Source: Dyadobacter chenwenxiniae (GTDB taxonomy: Bacteria > Bacteroidota > Bacteroidia > Cytophagales > Spirosomataceae). Taken from it: DNA of 64,000 nt. Below, piece by piece: positions 25,247-34,092 of this stretch. The stretch covers positions 7,107,768 through 7,171,767 of the forward strand of contig NZ_CP094997.1 of assembly GCF_022869785.1 (NCBI RefSeq). The letters run 5' to 3'. Below the pieces are notes generated by a model. It worked only from the letters and a program-made list of their open reading frames with translations, was not told the origin of the DNA and made no database searches. Both the position numbers and the translations under genes were made by a program. Numbering within the stretch: position 1 is the first letter of the stretch; every line of letters begins with the position of its first letter.

Positions 25247-27307
25247 TTATTTCAAAAACCTGATCAAAGCGATCTCCACCAGCAGGAAGAAAAGGGCTGC
25301 GTATAGGAAGTATTTCCAAAGATTGGTTCCCATGTTTTGTTGCTGGAATGCGGTGGAGAATGCATCGTCGTCGATGCGGTCGAAGATCTGGATGTTTTTC
25401 TGGCCGGCGAAAATGGTCCTTAGCTCGTCTGGGGAATAATATTGCAGTTTGGACTCTGCATTATTGTGGTTCAATGCGATGATCTGCTCTACTTTGTTGT
25501 CTTTTATTAATTCAAAATAACCTGCATCAAGCCCTTCTCCAAGCTGGTCGCCTTGTGGGATTTCCAGCAGAAGCTGGTTTCCGGCAATGCGCTGGACCGG
25601 GATTACTTCTGTTTTATTTCTTCTCAATTTATAAACCGTATTCGGCTGTGCTTTTTCAACATTCAAACTGATTGGATTTTCATCAAATTTAAATGATGTA
25701 CGCTGTGCGCGGACGCTGGATGCAGCGATTTTGTACATGATCGGAACAAAAATGGCGTGCTGGGCGATGTTCCCGTACTCCGGATTCAATGGTGCTGCAA
25801 AAAGATACACTTTGCCTGTTCCCGAAGTAACCTGATTTAGATAAGTCTGGCCGTTGCGCAGTGCAAGCACCATTTGCCCTTCATTAGCCCAGCTCCAAAC
25901 AGGTGAAGCTGAGGGCAGGTTGAGGTTCAGTTCCTGCCGGACTGACTCTTCAAATACATCACTAAAAAACGGATTGTTTCGATCAGGGGCTGCCAATGCA
26001 ACAGGCGCCGGATCACCATTCTGCGTTCCTGTAAGGCCGTTGACGCCAATTCGTGATAAAAAACCATTATAACTTTCGGTGTTAGGAGCAGCAGGCGGGA
26101 TCACCGTAACGCTCCCGCCATTGCGAACGAGCTCCTGCAAATCCTGTGGCAAGGAGCCCGAAAGTGAGGTAACACCTTCCAAAACCACCAGATCCGTGTT
26201 TTTGATCAGCCCGGGATCTACATTGTTAGCACTGTAACTTTGGAGTGAAAACAGGCTGTCATTGGCGTAAACATTTTCAATGTAGTTACCGGGTGACTTT
26301 TGCCCATAAATATGGAGTACGCGGATCAGTGGCGATGCATTGAGCACGAAATAATAGTTGTTATCAAAAGTCACCGGGAAGTCGTCGAATGTGATCTGCC
26401 CTTTTTTATAGCCTTTCCCTTTTAAGTTGAAATTGAATTTCGCCGTTGCACTGCCGTTCGCAGGAACATTCACAGACGCCGTTGAAGCTTGTGTATTATC
26501 CAGATTCAACTTTAAGACAACGTTGCGAGCTGCTTCCGATCCGGAATTACTGACTTTAACAAATAGAATGTTATTCTGCAACTCGCGAATAAAAGGCGTG
26601 TTAAGCCAGGCCGAATCCACAAAAACATTCTTCTCAGCCGCAGCCTGAACGGGCACCAAAAACAGTTGATTAGTTGTGTCCGTTTTGAGTCCTGTGAGAT
26701 CGCCCGAAGTGCTTTTTTGGAAATCGGAGAACCAGAAAAGTTGGTTTTTGCCCGCTTGCTGATGCCGGGACATAAGGTTTTCCTGCCTTTTATAAACCTG
26801 CTCAAAAGTGCGCGGCGTGTTTGATAAACCAATGGTTGTCAGCCTGTCACGTAGTTTTTCTGATGCATATAAACCCTGTTCCTGGGCCGCAAAGTCGTTG
26901 GTGACGAGTTGAAGAGAGGTGGCATTTCTGAACAATCCCAGCAAGTCGCTCAAACGCGCGGTTGCAATGTCGAGATATCGCTTGCTATTCAGCTCACTTT
27001 CCATGCTCAGTGAATTGTCCAGATATAAGCTGGTAATGCCTTTTCGGCCAACTGCCTGGTTATTTTCTGCTGGTAAAAATGGCTGGGCGAAGGCCAGCGC
27101 CAGGCAAACGATAGCTAAAATGCGGGCAGCCAACACAAGCCAATGCTTGACCTGCCTTACCGAACGCGTCTTTGTTTCTACCGCCTTTAAAAACGCGACA
27201 TTGGTAAAATAGACTTTTTTGGTACGACGGAAATTGAAAATATGAATCGCAATAGGAACTGAAACAGCCAGAAGACCCCACAAAAATGATGGAAAAAGGA
27301 AACCCAT
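25247..27307 (-). CDS. BatA-domain membrane protein
   Basis: A 686-residue inner-membrane protein. Residues 1-80 match the two-anchor N-terminal domain of BatA-like proteins: a first helix (FLWGLLAVSVPIAIHIF), the segment FRRTKKVYFTNVAFLKAV, and a second helix at about 58-75. A von Willebrand A-like region follows (about 90-240, with SLYLDNSLSMES resembling the MIDAS DxSxS). A long extracytoplasmic part has repeated beta-strand character, and a C-terminal helix near 666-682 ends in FLK. Similar proteins in Bacteroidota sit near MoxR ATPases and BatABCD genes, but none is adjacent here. The role is not known; envelope stress or complex assembly is a family-based inference. Confidence 0.85.
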   Translation of the reverse strand: MGFLFPSFLWGLLAVSVPIAIHIFNFRRTKKVYFTNVAFLKAVETKTRSVRQVKHWLVLAARILAIVCLALAFAQPFLPAENNQAVGRKGITSLYLDNSLSMESELNSKRYLDIATARLSDLLGLFRNATSLQLVTNDFAAQEQGLYASEKLRDRLTTIGLSNTPRTFEQVYKRQENLMSRHQQAGKNQLFWFSDFQKSTSGDLTGLKTDTTNQLFLVPVQAAAEKNVFVDSAWLNTPFIRELQNNILFVKVSNSGSEAARNVVLKLNLDNTQASTASVNVPANGSATAKFNFNLKGKGYKKGQITFDDFPVTFDNNYYFVLNASPLIRVLHIYGQKSPGNYIENVYANDSLFSLQSYSANNVDPGLIKNTDLVVLEGVTSLSGSLPQDLQELVRNGGSVTVIPPAAPNTESYNGFLSRIGVNGLTGTQNGDPAPVALAAPDRNNPFFSDVFEESVRQELNLNLPSASPVWSWANEGQMVLALRNGQTYLNQVTSGTGKVYLFAAPLNPEYGNIAQHAIFVPIMYKIAASSVRAQRTSFKFDENPISLNVEKAQPNTVYKLRRNKTEVIPVQRIAGNQLLLEIPQGDQLGEGLDAGYFELIKDNKVEQIIALNHNNAESKLQYYSPDELRTIFAGQKNIQIFDRIDDDAFSTAFQQQNMGTNLWKYFLYAALFFLLVEIALIRFLK

Positions 27308-27424
27308 TTAGCTATGAATATTTTCGTGTTTCATGTTCAACGCAGTTAAGAAAGACAAATTACACTAAAATCTCATAACAGTTTTTTATTTCAACAGCTT
27401 TCTGATATGTCGGCAGCTTTTTTC

Positions 27425-27432
27425 TAACTTTG
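27425..27432 (+). promoter_or_regulatory. Bacteroidota-type -7 promoter box for the YcxB-like gene
   Basis: TAACTTTG, followed by C, fits the TAnnTTTG consensus well. It lies 80 bases upstream of the ATG at 27512 in a region divergent from the BatA-like gene. Confidence 0.6.
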
Positions 27433-27511
27433 CACTTCATTTTCCGGCAGTAGCGCGCGTACCTTAACGCTGCTTTCGAAGGAATACAGCATTGTTAATT
27501 TAAATTGAATT

Positions 27512-28063
27512 ATGGCGAAAGTTTCGGTGAATAAACACCAACCTGTGTATCAAATGCCTACGAACCCGGCGGCGGTCCGTACAAAAAGATATGCTTTACC
27601 CACGAAAAAATACATAACCCTTGCGATGCGTTATTTTTTCAAAACGCAGTTGAAATGGGGATTAATACCACTGGCACTAATCCTGATCAATGCCGTTCTG
27701 AACCTTACCGGTGTTTATCCGAACTTGTGGATCTACATTACCGTGTTTGTCGGCGCATTACTTTACGTGCTTTTCTGGCTGGTGCAGTTTACCGGCATTA
27801 CGCAGCTGGCACAATATAAGCCCATGTTCGAAAAGTTTTCTTATGAGATTGACAACCGTCAGATCCTGATGAAACTGAACCAGAAAGAGGGCAGCGTAAT
27901 GAAGTGGGAGCAGATCATGGACGCTTACAAAGACAAAGAAGCTTATGTGCTTGTGATTTCAAAAGGACAGTTTTTGTATCTGCCTTTCAGCATTTTCACT
28001 TCCGAACACGATATCAAGGTTTTCGAGCGCATTATGAAGCAAAAAGACTTTTTGAAAGCATAA
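27512..28063 (+). CDS. YcxB-like membrane protein
   Basis: A 183-residue protein with a basic N-terminus, two transmembrane helices (about 48-68 with GLIPLALILINAVLNL, and about 72-97 with WIYITVFVGALLYVLFWLV), and a C-terminal cytosolic domain of about 80 residues. The C-terminal pattern (FSYEIDNRQILMKLNQKEGSVMKWEQI, then FLYLPFSIF) is that of YcxB-like domains, whose function is unknown. It has its own promoter box and a strong terminator, so it is monocistronic. Confidence 0.75.
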   Translation: MAKVSVNKHQPVYQMPTNPAAVRTKRYALPTKKYITLAMRYFFKTQLKWGLIPLALILINAVLNLTGVYPNLWIYITVFVGALLYVLFWLVQFTGITQLAQYKPMFEKFSYEIDNRQILMKLNQKEGSVMKWEQIMDAYKDKEAYVLVISKGQFLYLPFSIFTSEHDIKVFERIMKQKDFLKA

Positions 28064-28081
28064 AAATTTTAATACGAAATG

Positions 28082-28114
28082 AAAAATCCCGGTCTGTTCA
28101 GATCGGGATTTTTT
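28082..28114. terminator. Bidirectional terminator after the YcxB-like gene
   Basis: A 14-bp stem with one G-U pair (28082-28095 with 28100-28113) and a 4-base loop, flanked by A5 and T6. It serves the YcxB-like gene and the convergent DUF1684 gene. Confidence 0.9.
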
Positions 28115-28117
28115 ACG

Positions 28118-28738
28118 TTATTTCAATTCCGCCTGCTGGTGGTCTTTACCGAATTTCTTTTCTCCGGCTGTGATCGCAATCGGCAAATGGTTTGGGGCTG
28201 GCGGGATGGGGCAATTGTAGCCGTCACTGTAAGCACAATAAGGATTATAGGCCTTATTGAAATCCAGCACCAGTTCTCCGTCTTTTATATCGGTGGTTTT
28301 CAGATCCAGGTAGCGTCCGCCGCCATAAGATTCCTCACCATTGGTTTTGTCTTTGAAAGGAATGAAAAGGTAGTCTTTGTACTTAGCAAGCTGCTGTAAA
28401 CTAAGACTTCTGTAAACGTTCAATGTTTGTTTTCTACCATTGATACGGAATTTCACCTTGCCGTATTTCACATAGGTCTTATTAACGCCGCTGTATGTGG
28501 GCATTTCGAAAGACTGGCCGCGGCTTTTCTCAAACTTCGCAACGACCCTGTAAGCCGAGTCGGGTTCGTAGAATTGTAAAAACGGCAAATCGGCTTGTTT
28601 TAATGGGGAGTTGGCCGAGCTCAGAAATTCTTCTTTATATTTCTTTCTGTACTTATCAGTCTCCTTCTTAAAATCCTGTGCACATGCCACCGAAACCGTA
28701 ATCAGCAGTAACCCGAGTGTGTTTAAAACGCTTTTCAT
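28118..28738 (-). CDS. DUF1684 family exported protein
   Basis: A 206-residue protein with a signal peptide ending in ACAQ (about residue 20). The body shows the DUF1684 pattern: YVKYGKVKFRINGRKQTLNVY, LFIPFKDKTNGEESYGGGRYLDL, then NKAYNPYCAYSDGYNCPIPP with a conserved NPYC..Y..Y.CP..P.N core. The biochemical function of this family is not established. The nearby genes give no hint; a terminator hairpin separates it from the upstream lipoprotein gene. Confidence 0.85.
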   Translation of the reverse strand: MKSVLNTLGLLLITVSVACAQDFKKETDKYRKKYKEEFLSSANSPLKQADLPFLQFYEPDSAYRVVAKFEKSRGQSFEMPTYSGVNKTYVKYGKVKFRINGRKQTLNVYRSLSLQQLAKYKDYLFIPFKDKTNGEESYGGGRYLDLKTTDIKDGELVLDFNKAYNPYCAYSDGYNCPIPPAPNHLPIAITAGEKKFGKDHQQAELK

Positions 28739-28750
28739 ACTTGGTAAAAG

Positions 28751-28780
28751 TAAATCCGGTAAAAAATTACCGGATTTTAT
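28751..28780 (-). terminator. Terminator after the small lipoprotein gene
   Basis: An 11-bp perfect stem AAATCCGGTAA/TTACCGGATTT (28752-28762 with 28767-28777) with a 4-base loop. On the minus strand it follows the lipoprotein stop codon by about 45 bases. Confidence 0.75.
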
Positions 28781-28821
28781 AAAAAAATATCCAGAATGCC
28801 TAGACTATTCAAATACTGTGC

Positions 28822-29367
28822 CTAGTTGGCCTTCACAACTTTAATCTTTGACTCGTCAATGTTATATGCCTTTACAACCGCATTATAATCACTGTAATCC
28901 ACCTGGCCAGCTGTGCGCAGGGCGAAATCGGAGGGGATGATCACGACGCGGAAATCCTGGTTTCTGGTGTAATCCGGATCAACTTTGGCCGGGTCAACCG
29001 TCCCGTCCAGGAAAATCGAGAAATCGCGTGCAGTGCGGTCCATATTATAGGTCAGGATTCCATTGTCCAGAAAAGCTGTTTGTGGCAACAGTCTGTATGC
29101 GTTCAATTCGGTCCCGTTTACGTCTTCGGTTCCCCAGTTGATATAAACCAGCACTGCATCCGATTCCAGCACATCTACGCCCAGCTTTGCATCGGCGAAA
29201 GTCAATCCATACTGAAACTCATTGGCAGCGGTAAAATTCACACCTTCGAGGTCGAATGTGGTTCCCACGAGCTCGTCGCCAACTGGTCCCTGTGGCCCTT
29301 CGGGGCCTTCGCAGCTTTGGAACAAAACGGCAACGGCAAGGAGAAGAGGCATTATTAACTTTTTCAT
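28822..29367 (-). CDS. Lipoprotein with a short collagen-like Gly-X-Y segment
   Basis: A 181-residue probable lipoprotein. The signal peptide ends at FQSC (Cys19), an acceptable Bacteroidota lipobox. Right after it come three or four Gly-X-Y triplets (GPEGPQGPVG, residues 21-30), resembling a minimal collagen repeat. The rest (FEYGLTF-type beta-rich sequence, DFRVVIIPSDFALR) has no family I can name with confidence, but similar proteins are common in Cytophagales. It is likely displayed on the outer membrane. Monocistronic, with its own terminator. Confidence 0.7.
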   Translation of the reverse strand: MKKLIMPLLLAVAVLFQSCEGPEGPQGPVGDELVGTTFDLEGVNFTAANEFQYGLTFADAKLGVDVLESDAVLVYINWGTEDVNGTELNAYRLLPQTAFLDNGILTYNMDRTARDFSIFLDGTVDPAKVDPDYTRNQDFRVVIIPSDFALRTAGQVDYSDYNAVVKAYNIDESKIKVVKAN

Positions 29368-29640
29368 GATTTAATAGATTAAGTTGAATTATGGTTTGTA
29401 ATATGGGTTTTAGATTGCTGCGCAATATTAAAGTTTAATCTCTCCGGCCGGCCATTAACAATCCTTAACTAAAAGAGTTGTCGGCAGATGGGAATGCGCA
29501 TAGTCTGGAACAATGAAAACTGGCGATTTATTGCACAGTATATTAATTTAATAATTTGCGTAAATCGGCGCTGCTCGTTACTTTTCGTTGAAATGATCCG
29601 ATTAAGAAGGATTTAATTTTAACTCTAAAACAAATTTGAT

Positions 29641-30066
29641 ATGATCAACCGTAAAGCAACAGCCGTTTGGAAAGGCACCGGCAAAGAGGGAACAGGAACC
29701 GTTAGTACGCAAAGCACTGTGTTGGAAAACACCCAATACTCGTTCAACACCCGTTTCGCAGAAGGCAAAGGAACCAATCCTGAGGAGTTGATCGCAGCTG
29801 CCCATGCAAGCTGTTTTGCTATGAAACTTAGCTTTGAGCTCAATGCAGCCGGTTTTACAGCAGACGAGCTGGATGCAACTGCAACCGTTACATTAGATCC
29901 TGCAAAAGGACAGGTTACAAAAAGTGCCATTGAACTGAAAGCAAAAGTTCCGAGCGTTTCGGCAGATCAATTTGCACAAATTGCGGATAAGGCGAAAAAA
30001 GAATGCCCGATCTCGCAATTGCTGAATGCAGAAATTACATTGAATGCTGAGTTGGTTTCTGAATAA
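29641..30066 (+). CDS. OsmC/Ohr-family peroxiredoxin
   Basis: A 141-residue thiol-dependent hydroperoxide reductase. The two active-site cysteines lie in the expected contexts: AAAHASCFAMKLSFEL (about Cys59) and KKECPISQLLNAEITL (about Cys122). The start NRKATAVWKGTGKEGTG and FNTRFAEGKGTNPEELI are typical of the OsmC branch rather than Ohr. It detoxifies organic peroxides in the cytosol. It is followed by a strong hairpin. I found no clear OxyR- or OhrR-type operator. Confidence 0.93.
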   Translation: MINRKATAVWKGTGKEGTGTVSTQSTVLENTQYSFNTRFAEGKGTNPEELIAAAHASCFAMKLSFELNAAGFTADELDATATVTLDPAKGQVTKSAIELKAKVPSVSADQFAQIADKAKKECPISQLLNAEITLNAELVSE

Positions 30067-30079
30067 AACCATTCTTGCC

Positions 30080-30116
30080 TATTTACCGGGCAGCATTATT
30101 TTCTGCCCGGTAAATA
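30080..30116. terminator. Long hairpin between the convergent osmC and hemW genes
   Basis: A perfect 14-bp stem (30080-30093 with 30103-30116), core CCGGGCAG/CTGCCCGG, with a 9-base loop. T-runs are short, so termination may rely on hairpin strength. Confidence 0.7.
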
Positions 30117-30123
30117 ATTAGTC

Positions 30124-31248
30124 TTAATCAATAAATAAGTCGCTGGATATCCTGTCCGCAAAAAGTTTCCCCATATCGGTCAGATACCAGTTTTCCGGAT
30201 CTTCCCTGATCCAGTTTTTTTCCTTCAACTTTTCAAGATCTACTTGATGCGCTGGGAAAAAGGATCTGCCCGACAACATTTCGAGCTTTTCCTTATTGAC
30301 TCCCCATTTTGTCCGAAGCCCGGTCAGCAGATATTCGTTTGTCTGGTCCGCTGGCGACAATGTCTCCAATGTAGCCGGAATGATCTGTTTTTGAATGGCT
30401 TCCACATAGCGGGCGTTGTTTGATACATTATATTCCCGGCTTGTACCATTATAAGAATGAGCGCTTGGCCCGACGCCCAAATACGGCCTTTGTTTCCAAT
30501 AAGAACTGTTGTGCAGGCTGTAATGTTCTTCCCGGGCGAAATTTGAAATTTCATATTGCTCATAACCGTTGTCGGCCAGGGTTTTTACCAATATTTCAAA
30601 TTGCTGGGCAGCATATTCTTCATCAATGGGCTTGATTTTGTTCTTTTTTAGCCAGCTCCCGAATGCAGTTTGCGGCTCAATCGTAAGGCAATAGGCTGAA
30701 ATATGAGCAATGTCCAGGGCAAATGCTTTTTGCATATCCTGCATTAAAATACTGTGATCCGGCGCTGGAATCGCATAAATCAAATCAATAGAAATGTTGT
30801 TTATCCCAATTTCCTGTGCAGTCCTTACACAGTGCTCTCCTTCATAAGCTGAGTGAACTCGGTTTAGAAATTGCAAATGCGGCTCGTGAAATGACTGAAT
30901 GCCAATGCTTAACCTGTTAATTCCCGCATTGTAAAATTGCCGCAACTTCTCTTTTTCCAGATCATCGGGATTGGCTTCCAGCGAGATTTCTGCATTGCCG
31001 GCAATCGAAAAATGCTTATTTATTGTGTTTAATAATAAATGCAGCTCGGCTTCTTCCAGCATTGAGGGTGTTCCACCGCCAAAGTAAATAGTTTCAATGT
31101 CCGCTTTGGGCAAATAGTCTTTCCTGAGTATGATTTCACTTGCAATTGCCTCTACAACAGCACGTTTGTTTGAGATATTTGTACTGAAATGAAAATCACA
31201 GTAATGGCAAGCTTGTCTGCAAAAGGGAATATGAAGGTATAAATGCAT
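30124..31248 (-). CDS. hemW: HemW-like radical SAM protein
   Basis: A 374-residue radical SAM protein, the normal HemW length. The iron-sulfur motif is CRQACHYCDFHF near residue 10 (CxxxCxxC), followed by TIYFGGGTPSML and the SAM region EISLEANPDDL. HemW is now regarded as a haem chaperone or insertion protein rather than a coproporphyrinogen oxidase, although it is often annotated as HemN. I chose the ATG at 31248 (MHLYLHIPFC); an upstream start at 31296 would only overlap the TonB receptor gene. The ATG shares its A with the stop of the receptor gene (TAATG), which implies translational coupling. Confidence 0.93.
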   Translation of the reverse strand: MHLYLHIPFCRQACHYCDFHFSTNISNKRAVVEAIASEIILRKDYLPKADIETIYFGGGTPSMLEEAELHLLLNTINKHFSIAGNAEISLEANPDDLEKEKLRQFYNAGINRLSIGIQSFHEPHLQFLNRVHSAYEGEHCVRTAQEIGINNISIDLIYAIPAPDHSILMQDMQKAFALDIAHISAYCLTIEPQTAFGSWLKKNKIKPIDEEYAAQQFEILVKTLADNGYEQYEISNFAREEHYSLHNSSYWKQRPYLGVGPSAHSYNGTSREYNVSNNARYVEAIQKQIIPATLETLSPADQTNEYLLTGLRTKWGVNKEKLEMLSGRSFFPAHQVDLEKLKEKNWIREDPENWYLTDMGKLFADRISSDLFID

Positions 31249-33320
31249 TATTTGGAATTTTTCTGCCACTCCCAGCCGATCTTCACGCCGGCCCACAAAT
31301 TGTCTTTTGGCGCACTGTTATAGTAACGGTTACCAAATGCATTCAGGTCGTAACCGAGGCTATAAATGCCAGCATTCACCTTTTCTGCGGATGCGGAAAG
31401 TTCGCTGTAAAAATGTTGTCCCCAACTTTTTTTCCAGCTTACGCGTGCAATCCACTGGTTATAGGGCGTGTTTTCTACCGTGTTGGCGTCGTTTAGATAG
31501 AACGAGCTTCCGTGCTGATAAGTTACAAAAGCCGCAAATCCATATTTGAAAAGGGCGTCAAGACCCGAGGTTTGTGAAAACTTGGGAATTCCCGGAATTC
31601 TCTTGCCGCTCAGATCAACGTCAGCTTGCTGAAAATTTTCAAAAGTATATTTTGTTGCAGTGCCTGTGTTCCACAGTTTAAGCATTACAGGGAGTTTTGG
31701 ATTTGATAAAATATCGTAAGCAACAGTCCATTCCAAGCCGTTTTGACGTGTTTTTCCTGCATTAATAAAAAACTCAGCGCCCGCCTCATTCGTCCGGCGG
31801 ACAATGGTTTCACGCAATCCAAAATGATACACACTGATTTCGCCAGTAATGACCTTACCCGTTTTTCTGATTCCAAATTCGGTGTTCATGCCTTTTTCCG
31901 CTTCCAGATCCCTGCGGAAGCCCCCGGCAGACGGCCGCACTTCCTGCAAAGTAGGAGGGGAGTAACCACCACTGTAAGACGCTACTAAAGCCCAATTTTT
32001 GGCTATGACTTTATTGGCGGCAAATCTTGGAACAAATATGCCATCGAATTTACGCGCCTCCTTACTATATGGCAGCACAAAAAATCTTTCGTATTTGTAT
32101 TTAAATGTGTTGTAACTCGCTCCCGCACTCAATGTCAGGTCAGTAAACAACACCGCTTCCAACTGACTGAAAACGGAAAGGCTCGTGGTGCGAATGTCTT
32201 CAACGGTCTGCTGCTTGTCCGGCCTGCCGCCGATATTGTCGTAATTGCGCTGCGCCGATTTGCCGTATTGCCATTCAAATCCGGTTGTCCAGTTGGTTTT
32301 GACATTGCCGATCTGCGAGCGGTTTTGCCAGATATTTCTGCCGCCTATGCCGTTTTCGTCCCGTTTTTCATAATTTGAAATAAATGGGTTGGCAAAATCT
32401 GTAAAAGTAAGATACAACGCATTGGATTGCGTCCAGTTATCCGAAAGCTGCCATGTGTAATTACCACCTATTAAAGCCAGTTTGGTATAAATAGCAGCCT
32501 GCTGCGCCTCGCTCCCCGGCACCGTAGGGGTGGATTGTCGGGCCAGTTTCGGATTGCTTTGATATTGTGCGAGGTTGATGCCGCCAGGAGTTTCATATTT
32601 CAAATCGGAATACATCCCCAATATCGACAATGTGCTGCGATCTCCTAACCGGGACGAGGATGTAAAACGGATCGCATCTCTTACCATGCTGCTGTGATTT
32701 CGATAGCCATCCTGCTCGCTATGACCATATTGCACCGAGATATCACCAAGCTGGATCGTTGAGTTTCTGCTTTGAAAACCGTATTTTCCAATGCTTACGC
32801 TTTGTTCTGCGCGGTTGGTGAAATCGTTGTCAGGCTGACTTTGCAGCAATACAACCCCGCCTGTTCCTGCGCCATAAATGCTGCTTCCTGGTCCTTTAAT
32901 GATCTCCATATTTTGTACAGCACCATAATCGAGGGAGTTAAGCGGTGTGTTTCCGCTTGCGTCTGTAAATGGGATCCCATTCCAGTAAAACTTTACGTTA
33001 CGTACACCAAAGGGTGAACGGATAAGGCTTCCACGAACCGAAAACCGGTAGCTTCCGGGCGAACGTTCCTCCATTTTAACACCTGGGACAGTATTGACAG
33101 CATTGGTCCAGGTGTTGGTGGCAAATCTTTCCAGCGACCGCGATGAGATTAACCCCACCGTTGCCGTAGTCGTCAGCGGGTCAGTTTTTGATTCGAATGC
33201 GTTGACAGTGATCTCATCCAGCTCGTTGGTCCGCAGGGAATCGCTTTGAGCAGCAGATTTTCCAGGATTGATGAAAATAAATATTGAAACGCAGAGACCA
33301 GGAATATAAAATTTACGCAT
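31248..33320 (-). CDS. TonB-dependent receptor
   Basis: A 690-residue outer-membrane receptor. Starting at the ATG at 33320 gives a clean signal peptide ending in KSAAQ; the open frame reaches 33473, but the extra 51 residues would hide it. A TonB-box-like segment (DEITVNAF) is followed by the plug (about 40-165, with GVKMEERSPGSYRFSVRGSLIRS and IEIIKGP-like MEIIKGPGSSIYGAGTGG), then a barrel of about 500 residues. It lacks the carboxypeptidase-like N-terminal domain of SusC proteins, so it resembles receptors for siderophores, haem or cobalamin. The coupled hemW makes an iron or haem substrate plausible, but this is inference. No riboswitch was seen upstream. Confidence 0.92.
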   Translation of the reverse strand: MRKFYIPGLCVSIFIFINPGKSAAQSDSLRTNELDEITVNAFESKTDPLTTTATVGLISSRSLERFATNTWTNAVNTVPGVKMEERSPGSYRFSVRGSLIRSPFGVRNVKFYWNGIPFTDASGNTPLNSLDYGAVQNMEIIKGPGSSIYGAGTGGVVLLQSQPDNDFTNRAEQSVSIGKYGFQSRNSTIQLGDISVQYGHSEQDGYRNHSSMVRDAIRFTSSSRLGDRSTLSILGMYSDLKYETPGGINLAQYQSNPKLARQSTPTVPGSEAQQAAIYTKLALIGGNYTWQLSDNWTQSNALYLTFTDFANPFISNYEKRDENGIGGRNIWQNRSQIGNVKTNWTTGFEWQYGKSAQRNYDNIGGRPDKQQTVEDIRTTSLSVFSQLEAVLFTDLTLSAGASYNTFKYKYERFFVLPYSKEARKFDGIFVPRFAANKVIAKNWALVASYSGGYSPPTLQEVRPSAGGFRRDLEAEKGMNTEFGIRKTGKVITGEISVYHFGLRETIVRRTNEAGAEFFINAGKTRQNGLEWTVAYDILSNPKLPVMLKLWNTGTATKYTFENFQQADVDLSGKRIPGIPKFSQTSGLDALFKYGFAAFVTYQHGSSFYLNDANTVENTPYNQWIARVSWKKSWGQHFYSELSASAEKVNAGIYSLGYDLNAFGNRYYNSAPKDNLWAGVKIGWEWQKNSK

Positions 33321-33563
33321 AATGGTTGAGAAGACTATCAATAAAATACAAAACTGATTATTAAAAGGAACACTAGCAAGGGATATACCACCCATAACCG
33401 GTGATGAAATGATCAAGTTCAGGTCACTTTGGCAAAACAGTGAGCATAAATTTCTACAAAAGCATGACCGCACGGCGTATAGTGGTCTGGTAGGATTTTT
33501 GTTAGGATGTTTTTAATGAACTACACATTCTGTTAAACCGATTAAAATTAAAACACCCCAGTT

Positions 33564-34022
33564 ATGAAAAAGATCACTTTGATGGTTGCCACAATGTTAA
33601 CCATGGGCATGCTGAGCCTAACCAGCTGTTCGGAAAAAACTAAAGACTCTGCTAACGAAACTGTTGAGGAGGCAAAAGATGACATGGATGAAAATGTGGC
33701 GGAAGCAAAAACGGATATCAAAGAAGCTGGCGATGATTTTGAGGCGAAAGTGAAAGAGGATAAAGAGTCATTGAAAGCGGATATTGATGAGGCCGTTGCA
33801 AAACTCGACAAAAAGATAGAAGAGGCGGACGAAAAAATGGAAAAAGCCACTGACAAGGAGAAAGCAAAGTGGAGAGACCGCAAGAAAGAATTGAACGAAG
33901 AAAAAGAAGATTTGAAAGCTTCCTGGAAAAATGTACAGGATGAAACTGCTGACAAATGGGATTCATTTAAAGCAGAAACAAAGGAAAAAATCGCAAAAGC
34001 GAAAGCCGATATCAGGGATTAA
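33564..34022 (+). CDS. Small coiled-coil lipoprotein, Lys/Glu/Asp-rich
   Basis: A 152-residue probable lipoprotein: the signal peptide ends with the lipobox LTSC (Cys22). The mature part is almost entirely charged helix, with repeated Ala-Lys-Asp/Glu heptad-like spacing (EEAKDDMDENVAEAKTDIKEA, EADEKMEKATDKEKAKWRDR), so it should form a long coiled coil. Comparable proteins are found across Bacteroidota and resemble stress-related or apolipoprotein-like proteins, but I cannot assign a function. It is likely anchored to a membrane and reaches into the periplasm. A strong terminator follows. Confidence 0.8.
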   Translation: MKKITLMVATMLTMGMLSLTSCSEKTKDSANETVEEAKDDMDENVAEAKTDIKEAGDDFEAKVKEDKESLKADIDEAVAKLDKKIEEADEKMEKATDKEKAKWRDRKKELNEEKEDLKASWKNVQDETADKWDSFKAETKEKIAKAKADIRD

Positions 34023-34048
34023 TTGTTTTTTATAAGGGTTACGAATTG

Positions 34049-34079
34049 CAAAAATGCTCCCAATTGAGGAGCATTTTTG
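34049..34079. terminator. Bidirectional terminator
   Basis: A 12-bp stem CAAAAATGCTCC/GGAGCATTTTTG (34049-34060 with 34068-34079), loop of 7, between the convergent coiled-coil lipoprotein gene and ctlX. Confidence 0.88.
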
Positions 34080-34092
34080 TTTTGATGGAACT

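Noticed and set aside
33321..33473. N-terminal extension of the TonB receptor
   Set aside because: It would place 51 residues before a clear signal peptide; the ATG at 33320 gives a normal export signal.
33321..33563. Riboswitch upstream of the TonB receptor
   Set aside because: I searched by eye for cobalamin and thiamine box elements and found none.
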